DNA of 64,000 bases from UBA4416 sp040376995 (GTDB taxonomy: Bacteria > Bacteroidota > Bacteroidia > B-17B0 > Aurantibacillaceae), in NCBI GenBank assembly GCA_040376995.1, contig JBEIPP010000001.1:37696-101695 (forward strand). The letters are read 5' to 3'. Below the pieces are notes generated by a model that saw nothing but the letters and a program-made list of their open reading frames with translations, was not told the origin of the DNA and searched no databases. Position 1 is the stretch's first letter; every line of letters starts with the position of its first letter. The position numbers and the translations under genes were made by a program. Positions 52,273 through 61,800 of this stretch are shown here, piece after piece.

Positions 52273-53667
52273 TTATAAAATCGCTCTAAACAATAAAAAC
52301 AAAGCCCCTGATAAAATCATCGTTACTGGCAAAGTTAATATCCATGCCATAAAAATATTGGTGATGGTCTTGCGTTGTAAGTTTTTTAATCCTTTTTTAG
52401 CAACCATACTTCCCATAATACCAGAGCTTAACATGTGTGTTGTACTAACTGGTACACCATAAGCAGATGCGACACCAATACCCATAGATGCGACAATTTC
52501 AGCAGAAGCACCTTGAGCATAACTCATGTGTTGCTTTCCAATTTTTTCTCCAATTGTCTTTACAATTCGTTTCCATCCAATCATTGTTCCTAAACCTAAA
52601 GAAACAGAAATCATAATAATTACCCAAGATGGTGCGTATTCTACTAATTTTTTAGCTGCTTTAATCTCTTTTTTAAGCGTTTCTGCATCGTTTTTTGAAA
52701 TTGCAACGTTTGCGCTTTTTAATAATTTCTCAGCACTCTTTGTAATTTTTACGATGTCTTTTCTTAATTCAAATCTCTCAGTTAATACTACTGCTTCAGA
52801 AAATGCTTTACCATTTGTTGCTTCTGCAAAATGAACAGTGTGCTTTTTAATCGTATTAAAATTTTTAAATTCTTCTTTTCCAAATTGAGTGGTGTCTGTA
52901 GAAGAAATAATTTTATTAATTACGACAACATTTGCATTTGTACTTTGTAAATTAATATCTGAATCTAAAGAGAAACTTGCAGGTAAAATAGCAATCAAAA
53001 TCATCATCACTAAACCAACACCTTTTTGTCCATCATTTTGACCGTGAAAAAAACTTACTAAACCACAAGTTGTCCATAATAACATACGAATCCAAATAGG
53101 TGGCATTTTTCCTGGAATTGGCTCTTTATAAATAATTTCATTTTTAACCAAACGCTTAAAAATAAACATCATTAAAATTGCTACTGTAAACCCAGCTAAA
53201 GGAGAAATTAATAAGGCTAAACCAGTATCTTTTGCTTTATCCCAATTTACGGCACTTCCACCAACATTTCCTGGTAAAAAATAATAAGCTAATCCAATAC
53301 CTATAATAGAACCAATTAAAGTATGAGAACTTGATGCAGGTAAACCAAAATACCACGTTCCTAAATTCCAGATAATTGCCGATAATAATAAAGCTAGAAT
53401 CATGGCAACTCCATGGTAAACATTACTATCAACTAATACCTCCATTGGTAATAAATTCACAATTCCCATTGCTACGGCTATACCGCCCGTTAATACACCA
53501 ACAAAGTTTAAAATTCCACTATAAACCACCGCTACAGTTGGTTTCATTGAATTAGTGTAAATAACTGTTGCTACAGCATTAGCAGTATCATGAAAACCAT
53601 TCACAAATTCAAAAGTACATGCTAACACTAAGCATATTACTAGAAAGAAAATTAAAGTTGTTGTCAT
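52273..53667 (-). CDS. Inorganic phosphate transporter, PiT family (copy 1)
   Basis: 464 residues, same architecture as the downstream copy: EFVNGFHDTANAVATVIYTN, GLPASSSHTLIGSIIGIGLA, CGLVSFFHGQNDGQKGVGLV and GVPVSTTHMLSSGIMGSMVA. The cytosolic insert between the repeats (about 235-330) is the most divergent part compared with copy 2 (QSTNANVVVINKIISSTDTT here), while the membrane helices are well conserved; that pattern fits an old tandem duplication rather than an assembly artefact. It starts 60 bp after the porin stop, with an 11-bp-period repeat in the gap that may be a Pho box. It probably forms an operon with the porin. Confidence 0.93.
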   Translation of the reverse strand: MTTTLIFFLVICLVLACTFEFVNGFHDTANAVATVIYTNSMKPTVAVVYSGILNFVGVLTGGIAVAMGIVNLLPMEVLVDSNVYHGVAMILALLLSAIIWNLGTWYFGLPASSSHTLIGSIIGIGLAYYFLPGNVGGSAVNWDKAKDTGLALLISPLAGFTVAILMMFIFKRLVKNEIIYKEPIPGKMPPIWIRMLLWTTCGLVSFFHGQNDGQKGVGLVMMILIAILPASFSLDSDINLQSTNANVVVINKIISSTDTTQFGKEEFKNFNTIKKHTVHFAEATNGKAFSEAVVLTERFELRKDIVKITKSAEKLLKSANVAISKNDAETLKKEIKAAKKLVEYAPSWVIIMISVSLGLGTMIGWKRIVKTIGEKIGKQHMSYAQGASAEIVASMGIGVASAYGVPVSTTHMLSSGIMGSMVAKKGLKNLQRKTITNIFMAWILTLPVTMILSGALFLLFRAIL

Positions 53668-53708
53668 ATTTATTTTTTTGTAAAAGTAAGTTCTTGTTTA
53701 TTTAGCGA

Positions 53709-53730
53709 TGTTAAGTTAACGTTAAGTTAA
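53709..53730 (-). promoter_or_regulatory. Candidate Pho box before PiT copy 1
   Basis: On the minus strand two 11-mers, TTAACTTAACG and TTAACTTAACA, stand head to tail. PhoB/PhoP-type regulators bind direct repeats with exactly this 11-bp period. The site is 42-63 bp before the PiT start and overlaps the porin stop codon. Confidence 0.5.
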
Positions 53731-55025
53731 AAATTTAATTGGCATTGAACTCTTAAAAATGACCCTACTTGATAATTATCTTTATTTGCTTTATCGGATG
53801 TCCATTTAGATGAATGAACCCAACTAACAGTAGCTTCAAAGTTTTTTAATGGCTGATATTCTATTCCTCCTTCAAATTCTTCTACTTCATAAGCTCTTGC
53901 ATCTAACTCCATTTTTTTTCCTCCTTGGTAGGTCGAGTATCTAGCAAAAGGTATTAAAACATGTTTTTTAATTTTTATTAAATAACTTAGGGTTACGTAA
54001 CCGCCTTTTAATTCTTTTGTAGATATTGAATCTAATAAATTATCATATTGAGGTCCTTTTCCTACATTATATTCTGCCTGAATACCAAACGGTTTTGGAT
54101 ATAAAATTAAGGACGCCGCCATTCTTTCGTCTAAGTATTCTAAATTTAAATTAGTTTTTACTTTAGATGTAGTTTGATCTAATTTATACAAACCACTATA
54201 CATTTGAACTCCTGGTTCTATAATTTGATTCCATAATTTAAAAGGATAAGATAATCTCCCTACCCAATGAGGTCCATTAGTTAATTCGGGTTTATTTGCT
54301 GTTTGTCCATTATAAACCCCAAATGCTGTAACGCCATAATCACCAGATCCTTTTAATCCATCATTAACAAGAGAAGAGTATAATTCTCTAACTTTTTTTG
54401 GAGCATAGTAAAAAAACACCCCTAAATCTCGTTCATTAGACACTGCACTATTTAAGGCGTCATTTCGATCTAATGGTAAACGATTTTGACTTGACTGCAT
54501 GTTTTCAAATCCATAAGGCACTTTACTTTGTCCTATTCTAAATCTAAATTCTCTATTTTTATCTATTGATACATCAAAATAGGCGTCTCTAATTTGCGCA
54601 AAATGTAACCCTGTAGAAGATGCTGAAGAAGCAAAGTCGGGTTGGATATAAAAATAAACATGATCACTTAATTGACCACTTAAAATTAAACGATTTCGTC
54701 TAATAAAAAAACCTCCAAATTTACCAATAGATTTATCTCCTTGATCACTTTTCAAATTTGGATTTGTTTCAAATAAACGATTATATCTTACTTGAACATA
54801 GCCACGAACTTGGATTTTATCGTACCAATTTGATTTTTTTTCAGTTGGCGCTACCGTAGAAGTCGCTATAGATGACGCTTTGGCATTTTTTAAATCCTGA
54901 ACTTCTTTTCTTAGTTCTGTTAAGTACTTTAATAAAGAATCGTTAGACGATGATGAAGTTTCTTGAGAAACTATCTGATTTGTAAACAAAAAAGAAACAA
55001 ATAGTAAAGTAAAAATGTTTTTCAT
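53727..55025 (-). CDS. Phosphate-selective porin (OprO/OprP-like)
   Basis: 432 residues: signal peptide (MKNIFTLLFVSFLFTNQIVSQ), a short predicted coiled-coil (about 30-50, LTELRKEVQDLKNAK), then a 16-18-stranded barrel typical of the Porin_O_P family: YDKIQVRGYVQVRYNRLFET, KFGGFFIRRNRLILSGQLSD, YFYIQPDFASSAS, FRIGQSKVPYGFENMQSSQN, and a terminal strand ending in RVQCQLNF with the outer-membrane C-terminal Phe. The family transports phosphate or polyphosphate across the outer membrane. The two PiT genes follow directly, so the unit would move phosphate across both membranes. Confidence 0.88.
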   Translation of the reverse strand: MKNIFTLLFVSFLFTNQIVSQETSSSSNDSLLKYLTELRKEVQDLKNAKASSIATSTVAPTEKKSNWYDKIQVRGYVQVRYNRLFETNPNLKSDQGDKSIGKFGGFFIRRNRLILSGQLSDHVYFYIQPDFASSASSTGLHFAQIRDAYFDVSIDKNREFRFRIGQSKVPYGFENMQSSQNRLPLDRNDALNSAVSNERDLGVFFYYAPKKVRELYSSLVNDGLKGSGDYGVTAFGVYNGQTANKPELTNGPHWVGRLSYPFKLWNQIIEPGVQMYSGLYKLDQTTSKVKTNLNLEYLDERMAASLILYPKPFGIQAEYNVGKGPQYDNLLDSISTKELKGGYVTLSYLIKIKKHVLIPFARYSTYQGGKKMELDARAYEVEEFEGGIEYQPLKNFEATVSWVHSSKWTSDKANKDNYQVGSFLRVQCQLNF

Positions 55026-55086
55026 GTAAATTTAATATTAACGAACGCGAAATAATCACCTTAATATTAGTTTTACATTTCCTGTG

Positions 55087-55103
55087 TGTTACCAAATTGT
55101 TAA
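55087..55103 (-). promoter_or_regulatory. Candidate Pho box before the porin
   Basis: The minus strand reads TTAACA, five bases, GTAACA: two related hexamers with an 11-bp period, 62-78 bp before the porin start. The hexamer recurs in the PiT-upstream site. Confidence 0.45.
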
Positions 55104-55110
55104 GAAACGA

Positions 55111-55143
55111 AAAAGCCTCGTAAAACTAGTTAACGGGACTTTT
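55111..55143 (-). terminator. Terminator of rpiB
   Basis: AAAAGCCTCGT (55111-55121) pairs with ACGGGACTTTT (55133-55143) with one mismatch and one wobble, followed by T on the minus strand, 17 bp after the rpiB stop. Confidence 0.65.
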
Positions 55144-55159
55144 TTCTATTAATATTAAA

Positions 55160-55591
55160 TTAACAATCTATTTTCTTTATTCTGTCGGCGTGTCGGCCGC
55201 CTTCAAATTGTTCTGTTAAAAAAGCATCAAGGCATTTTTTAGCTTCATCTACACTTATATATCTAGCTGGTAAAGTTAAAATATTAGCATCATTATGCTG
55301 GCGCGCTAGCGCCGAAATTTCAGAATTCCAGCATAATGCCGCTCTAATGCCATTATGTTTATTAGCACTCATATTAATACCATTGCCACTACCGCACATT
55401 AATATACCAAAATCTACTTCTTTATTTAAAACTGCCATTGCAACAGCGTGTCCATGGTCTGGATAATCTGCTCTTTCTAAACTATAGCAACCTTTATCAA
55501 CAACCTCTACATTTTTTGTTTTTAAATATGATATTAGTACTTCTTTTAGTTCAAAGCCAGCGTGGTCGCTTCCTATAGCAATTTTTGTCAT
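55160..55591 (-). CDS. rpiB: Ribose-5-phosphate isomerase B
   Basis: 143 residues, full length for RpiB, which interconverts ribose-5-phosphate and ribulose-5-phosphate in the pentose-phosphate pathway. Motifs: IAIGSDHAGFELKEVLISYL at the N-terminus, VDKGCYSLERADYPDHGHAV near 36, the catalytic GILMCGSGNGINMSANKHNG near 63 (active-site Cys), RAALCWNSEISALARQHNDA near 84, and the substrate-site end FEGGRHADRIKKI. It has its own terminator. It is divergent from nadA across a 480-bp AT-rich gap. Confidence 0.96.
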   Translation of the reverse strand: MTKIAIGSDHAGFELKEVLISYLKTKNVEVVDKGCYSLERADYPDHGHAVAMAVLNKEVDFGILMCGSGNGINMSANKHNGIRAALCWNSEISALARQHNDANILTLPARYISVDEAKKCLDAFLTEQFEGGRHADRIKKIDC

Positions 55592-56071
55592 ATCAAAGTT
55601 TTGTTAATAGTTTGTAATCAACGTTAATTAACACTCATAACTACATACACTGAAAATGAGTGATTTATATAAACCGCTAATTAACAAAATTACTGTGTAT
55701 AATTAAATTTATCGTTAATAAGTTTCGGTAATTAATTAGTGATTTGTTAATAGCTAATTTACTTAATGTAATTTTTCATCTTACAAAATTTACTTTCAAA
55801 AATTATTTAGTGTTTTGTACAGTTTTACTCACATAAAAATAAGCTCACTAAACAATTTGTTATTAACCGTTTTTAGTATTAACAGCTTTGTTTATTACTA
55901 AGCATTCATCTAAAAACCAAACCTTTATACATAACAATATAGTTTAATATTTGTTAATAGACTGTAAATTAGCGTAAAAACAAGTAAACAAAAGCTTATT
56001 TTTACACAGTATTAACACCCTATATACTATAACCATAATTTAAAATTTAAAATTCTTTTATTATATATTAT
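55592..56071. other. 480-bp AT-rich divergent gap, candidate replication origin
   Basis: No gene is seen. TTTGTTAATAG occurs three times (55600-55610, 55743-55753, 55950-55960), and further GTTAATA/TATTAAC words are spread throughout. TGTGTATAA at 55694-55702 is a perfect inverted DnaA box (TTATACACA). One-mismatch relatives lie at 55825-55833, 55926-55934 and 56000-56008. Genes diverge on both sides (minus to the left, plus to the right). This is consistent with an origin but is not proof. Confidence 0.3.
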
Positions 56072-57049
56072 ATGAATTTAGAAAAGGGTTTCCTCGAAAA
56101 AAAAATTGATCCATCGCTTGATTTGTTCAAAGAGATTTCGCATCTTAAGAAAACAAAGAATGCTATCATCCTTGCTCACTACTATCAAAATGCTGATATT
56201 CAGGATATTGCAGACTATATTGGAGATAGTTTAGGGCTTGCTCAACAAGCCGAAAAAACACAAGCGGACATCATTTTATTTGCAGGTGTTCATTTTATGG
56301 CAGAAACAGCAAAAATTTTGAATCCAAAAACAAAAGTATTGATTCCAGATTTAAAAGCAGGTTGCTCTTTAGCCGATTCTTGTCCGCCAAATGAATTTGC
56401 CGCTTTTAAAGCAGCTCACCCAAATCATATTGTGTTAACCTATATAAACTGTACAGCAGATATTAAAGCGCTCTCAGATGTGATTGTAACGTCTACAAAC
56501 GCCGTTCAAATTGTAGAGTCGTTTCCTAAAGATCAAAAAATCATATTTGCTCCTGATAAAAATTTAGGAGCTTATATTAATAAAGTAACTGGGCGTAACA
56601 TGGTGTTATGGAATGGTAGCTGTATGGTACATGAAATATTTAGTTTAGAAAAGTTGATTAAATTAAAAGCTCAGCATCCAAAAGCCTTAATATTAGCACA
56701 TCCTGAGTGTGAAGCGGCTATTTTAGAATATGCTGATTTTATTGGAAGTACAACAGCTATTTTAAATTACAGTAAAAAATCAGAAGCACAAGAATTTATT
56801 GTGTTAACTGAAACTGGTATTATTCATCAAATGCAAAAGGCTAGTCCAACCAAAACATTTATTCCTGCTCCACCAAATAATAGTTGTGCTTGTAACGATT
56901 GCCCACACATGAAATTAAATACCTTAGAAAAAATTTACATTGCTTTAAAGTATGAGCAGCCCGAATTATTAATGAGTGATGAATTGATTGAAAAATCAAG
57001 AAAACCAATTAATAAAATGTTGGAGTTATCAGCTAAATTTGGACTTTAA
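56072..57049 (+). CDS. nadA: Quinolinate synthase NadA
   Basis: 325 residues. NadA condenses iminoaspartate (from NadB, encoded at 2454-4013) with dihydroxyacetone phosphate to quinolinate using a [4Fe-4S] cluster. Motifs: KNAIILAHYYQNADIQDIAD near 29, GVHFMAETAKILNP near 72, LKAGCSLADSCPPNEF near 97 (first cluster Cys), the NGSCMVHEIFS segment near 184 (second), and SCACNDCPHMKLNTLEKIY near 269 (third). The three Cys positions match the family. NadC is not in the window. The start ATG 56072 (MNLEKGFLEKK) gives normal length. Confidence 0.95.
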   Translation: MNLEKGFLEKKIDPSLDLFKEISHLKKTKNAIILAHYYQNADIQDIADYIGDSLGLAQQAEKTQADIILFAGVHFMAETAKILNPKTKVLIPDLKAGCSLADSCPPNEFAAFKAAHPNHIVLTYINCTADIKALSDVIVTSTNAVQIVESFPKDQKIIFAPDKNLGAYINKVTGRNMVLWNGSCMVHEIFSLEKLIKLKAQHPKALILAHPECEAAILEYADFIGSTTAILNYSKKSEAQEFIVLTETGIIHQMQKASPTKTFIPAPPNNSCACNDCPHMKLNTLEKIYIALKYEQPELLMSDELIEKSRKPINKMLELSAKFGL

Positions 57050-57108
57050 ACTAAATTTTAATTTTTGAATTATAAACTTTAAATTAGAAGATTAATAAGC
57101 AGCTATCG

Positions 57109-58809
57109 GTGATTTTCTTTAAAAAATATTTTTTTTTATTCCTTATACTTTTTGTTACTCAACAATCATTATTTAGTCAAGTAACTAATCCAAATGGTTA
57201 TAATATTTTTTATTATGATAATGGAGCTAAATCATCTGAAGGAATCATGCGAGATGGCAAAGCTGATGGTTATTGGAAAAACTACTACAAAAACGGAGTT
57301 GTAAAAATTGAAGGTAACCGTAAAAATTTTCAGTTAGATAGCGTTTGGAAATTTTATACTGAAAAAGGAAAAATTACAAAATCAGTTAATTATTTAGAAG
57401 GTAAAAAAAGTGGGTATACTTTTAACTATGATACAAACCAACGTGTATCAAGTAAAGAAAATTTTATAAATGATATTAAACAAGGAAATTCATTTAGTTA
57501 TTATCCATCAGGAAAAACGAAATTAATGACTCCGTATATAAAAGGAAAACCTGATGGAATAGCGTATGAATATTCTGAAGATTCCGTTATTATTTCAATC
57601 ATGAAATATCAAGGTGGAATTTTAGCTTCAGTTGAACGTTTAAATCGCAAAGATGAAAATGGTTTAAAACAAGGAACCTGGAAAAATTTTTATGAAGATG
57701 GAAAATTAAAAGAAGAAAAAAAGTTTAAAGATGATGTGGTAGATGGTTATGTTAAAAGCTATGATAAAAAAGGAAATTTAGCTAATACCGAAAAATTTAA
57801 TAATGGTAAACAAGTTAAAAATGCTCCAGAACTAGCAAAATTAGACGTTTACAAAGATTTTTATGAAGATGGTACGATGAAGTATGAAGGTGGGTATATT
57901 AATGGTATGCCGGTTGGAACTCATTATCATTACCGTCAAAAATATATTTGTGATTCATTACCAGTTGCTAGAGATGATACAAGTGATGTGATGATTAAAA
58001 AATATGTTTGTAGAAACAGAGCTGTTCCAGATTCTGCTATTCTTTATGAAGAAGGAATAAAACTTTTTTATGGTGCTGTAGATAGTTTACGTAACAAAAT
58101 TGGTATATGGACAGAATATCATAATTCTGGTGAGTTTAGAGCGAAGGGTTTATACTCAAATGATAAACGTATTGGAGAATGGGTATTTTATTATCCAAAT
58201 AAACAAATTGAGCAAAAAGGTAAATACGATAAAAAAGGTCGCGCACAAGGCGAATGGAAATGGTTTTATGAAAACGGAGCATTAATGCGTGAAGAATTGT
58301 ATTTAGATAATTTACGCGACGGAATGATGACAGAATATACCGAAGATGGTAAAATTATTACTAAAGGAGAATTTATTGAAGATATGCAAGAAGGTTTATG
58401 GATTTATGAAACTCCAGAATATAAAGAAATTGGAAAATATGTCAATGATAAACCTGATAGCTTATGGAAGAGCTATTATATGCCTAAAGAAAAATTACGT
58501 TTTGAAGGAAAGTTTTTAAACGGAGATGGAGATGGTGTTCATACATGGTATTATGAAAATGGTCGTAAAATGATTCAAGGTAAATACACAGGTGGAGTAA
58601 AACAAGATGATTGGAAATTTTATGATGAAGCAGGATTTAACTACTTAACGATATATTATGAAAATGATATTGAAGTTAAATTTCAGGGAATTAAAATAGA
58701 ACCTACTTATGAAGAAAGTTTAAGAGATTATTCAAGTATTTATAATAAAAAACCAGATAAAACTATTCTGGATAAGGATAAGAAAAAAGCAGAAAAGATT
58801 GAACCTTAA
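57109..58809 (+). CDS. Exported MORN-variant repeat protein (YwqK-like)
   Basis: 566 residues from GTG 57109 with a signal peptide (..FFLFLILFVTQQSLFSQ). Nearly the whole protein consists of repeats of about 20-25 residues of the form YYxNGxxxxEGxxxxGxxxGxWKxY, for example YYDNGAKSSEGIMRDGKADG, NFYEDGKLKEEKKFKDDVVD, WYYENGRKMIQGKYTGG. This is the MORN_2/YwqK repeat family. Database labels call such proteins antitoxins, but nothing here supports a toxin-antitoxin role; in Bacteroidota they are usually secreted or periplasmic repeat proteins of unknown function. It is 60 bp after nadA and 15 bp before the PAS kinase gene. Confidence 0.75.
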   Translation: MIFFKKYFFLFLILFVTQQSLFSQVTNPNGYNIFYYDNGAKSSEGIMRDGKADGYWKNYYKNGVVKIEGNRKNFQLDSVWKFYTEKGKITKSVNYLEGKKSGYTFNYDTNQRVSSKENFINDIKQGNSFSYYPSGKTKLMTPYIKGKPDGIAYEYSEDSVIISIMKYQGGILASVERLNRKDENGLKQGTWKNFYEDGKLKEEKKFKDDVVDGYVKSYDKKGNLANTEKFNNGKQVKNAPELAKLDVYKDFYEDGTMKYEGGYINGMPVGTHYHYRQKYICDSLPVARDDTSDVMIKKYVCRNRAVPDSAILYEEGIKLFYGAVDSLRNKIGIWTEYHNSGEFRAKGLYSNDKRIGEWVFYYPNKQIEQKGKYDKKGRAQGEWKWFYENGALMREELYLDNLRDGMMTEYTEDGKIITKGEFIEDMQEGLWIYETPEYKEIGKYVNDKPDSLWKSYYMPKEKLRFEGKFLNGDGDGVHTWYYENGRKMIQGKYTGGVKQDDWKFYDEAGFNYLTIYYENDIEVKFQGIKIEPTYEESLRDYSSIYNKKPDKTILDKDKKKAEKIEP

Positions 58810-58824
58810 TATTTATAATTTACC

Positions 58825-61800
58825 TTGTTAAAAAACAATATAGATATTCATACTCTTGAATTACTGCCTGTAGCGGTTATATTATTTGATAATAAACAAA
58901 TTTATTTTTTAAATAAAAAAGCAATTGATTTATTTAAAGTACCAAAATCTTATTTAAAAGATCTAAATAAATTATCTGTTTTTAAAGTCATAAATAAAAA
59001 CGCTCATAAAAAATTATTTAACGATAATAAACTCATTTTAAAAGGTGTTGAATTTCCACCAATTGAAATAGAATGTTTTAATTATAAAAACGAATCCATT
59101 TTTGTTGAAGCTAAATCTAATTGTGTTTTATTTAATAATAAAAATGTTATACAATCTACTTTTTTAGAAATTAATGATAGAATTGATAGATATAATCAAT
59201 TAGAAAAAACACAAGAAATATTAAATAGTATTAGTAAAAGTGTAAAGGAAATTATTTATGAATTTTCATTTACTCCTACACCGCATATTAGTTTTATAAG
59301 CGATTCAGTATTTGATATGCTTGGCAGAAATCCAAGTGAAATTTATAAAAATCCCAATATATTTTTAAGTCAAATACATGAAGATGATAAGGATAAATAT
59401 GTTGCTTGTTTAGAAAGCTATTTAAGAGTTACTAATAATGCAAATAATAATAAAGAAACCTTCAGATTCTTTCATAAAAATGGAAAAGAATTAATTTTAG
59501 AAGTAGCAGCAAAACCAAAATATAAAGACAAAAAAATTGTAAGTTTTATTGGAGTAATAAGAGATATAACTCAAGAGAAAAACTATCAACAAGAATTAGA
59601 ACAAAAATGGAATAACTATAAAAATCTTTTAGATACATCCCCTATTGGTATTTTTATTCATGATGGTTATTGTTTATATGCTAATAAAACGGCTGCTAAT
59701 ATTTTAGAAATAAAAGATCCTAAGAAATTAATTGGGAAATATTTGATTGATTATATTATTCCTGAACAACGTGAAATAGGTATTAATAGAATTCGTTTAG
59801 CATCTAGCGGAAAAGAGTTACCAGATTTAATTTATACCATTAAAACTGATAAAGGAAATATGATTGATGTTGAATTAAAAACGTTTCCCTTTATTTATAA
59901 TGGAAAACAAGTTGTTCAAACTATAATATCAAATATTTCAGCAGAAAAAAAACTATCTAAAGAAAGACTCAGGGCCGAAATTGCCGAAGTTTCAAATAAA
60001 AATTTAAAAAAAGAAATTGAATTTCGTAAAAAAATTCAAAACGAATTAGTTACACAAACTACTAAATATGAGGCTATTTTTAACAATACATCTCATTTAA
60101 TTTGGACAGTTAATAGGAATTTAGAAATTACATCTTTTAATAAAAATTATGCAAACTATGTTAAAACTATATTCGATCATGATTTAAAGACAGGTCAACA
60201 TATTAAGCAAGTTAGAAGAAATAAAAAGGATGATATTAAACTTAACTTTTGGATTGATAAATACACTAATTTTTTTAATAGTAAAAAAGATAATAAGGTT
60301 GAATTTTTTGAAATTAAAAATACCAGTTCAAAAGGAAAAACATATTACAGAGAAATATTTCTTCATCCAATTAGAGGGGCTAATGGTAAAATAGAAGAAA
60401 TAGCTATTATAGGCCAAGATACTACAGAAAGAAGATTAGCCGAACAAAAAATTATAGAGCAATCTTCTAAACTTGAAGCTATTTTTGAAAGCGGAACACA
60501 GTTAATTTGGACTGTTAATAAACAGTATTTATTTACATCTTTTAATAAAAATTTCTCAGATGCTATGTTTAATATTTATGGAGTTAAACCCTCTTTAGAT
60601 AAAAAAAAATATAAACCTCAAAAAACAAAAGTTGCTAAAGAATATCATAACTGGTGGATAGAAAAATATGATGAAGTCTTTAAGAAAAAAACTAGTATAG
60701 AATTTACTACAGAACAATTTGACTCTAATGGTATTAAATTATATAGACAAATCTTTATTCACCCTATTTTAAAAAATGGAGAGGTTGAGGAAATATCTTG
60801 TATTTCGAATGATATTACAGAACTTATATATCTTCAAAATCAATCTATAAATCAAGCAGCAAAATTAAAATCAATTTTTGAGAGTTCATCGCATTTAGTT
60901 TGGACAATTGACAAAGATTTTATAACAACATCGTTTAATACTAATTTTAGTAAAAAATTTAAACAATATAATGGAGTAAAGCCTGTATTAAATATTCAAT
61001 TACACAAATTATTACCAAAAGCAAAGCAAAATGCATACAAATTATATTGGTATAATAATTATAAAAAAGTGTTTGATGGTAACTCTATTAAGTTAGAAAA
61101 AAATCAAATAGACTCAAATGGAAAACTTATTTATAGTGAAATTTATTTGAATCCAGTTCGAAATACTAATAATGAAATTGTTGAAATAGCTTGTTTAGCT
61201 CATGATATTACTGAAAATAAATTATTTGAACAAAAAATTATAGATCAATCAGCTAAACTTAAAGCCATATTTGAAAGTGGAAATCATTTAATTTGGACAG
61301 TAAACAAAAAATTTGAGTTAACTTCTTACAATAAAAACTATTTAAACCTAGTTAAAAATAGCATTTTAAAAAAGAAATTGGAAGAACACAAAACAATTTC
61401 TGTTATAGATACTATTCAAAATAAAGAAAAAAAGAAGTTTTGGATTGAAAAATATAAACAGGTATTGCAAGGTAAACCAAGCGTTTTTGTTCATAAAAGT
61501 ATAGTTGATAATAAGGATATTTATAGAGAAATTTATTTATATCCAATATTACTAAACAATGAAGTGGTTGAAGTATCTGTTATTGCACAAAATATAACGG
61601 TACGAATTAAAAATGAAAATAAAATATTAGAACAATCTGCAAAATTGAAAGCTATTTTTGAAAGTGGTAATCAATTAATGTGGACAAATACACCTGATTT
61701 TATTTTAACATCATTTAATAATAATTATGCCAATTCAATCTATAATAATTTTGGTTATAATCCTAAAGTAGGGCAAAAATTAAGAATCACTAAAACAAAT

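Noticed and set aside
50722..53667. Tandem PiT genes as an assembly duplication
   Set aside because: The copies differ clearly in the cytosolic insert, in codon choice and in flanking sequence, so they are true paralogues.
57109..58809. Toxin-antitoxin system
   Set aside because: The YwqK label comes from repeat similarity; there is no toxin gene beside it and the protein has a signal peptide.
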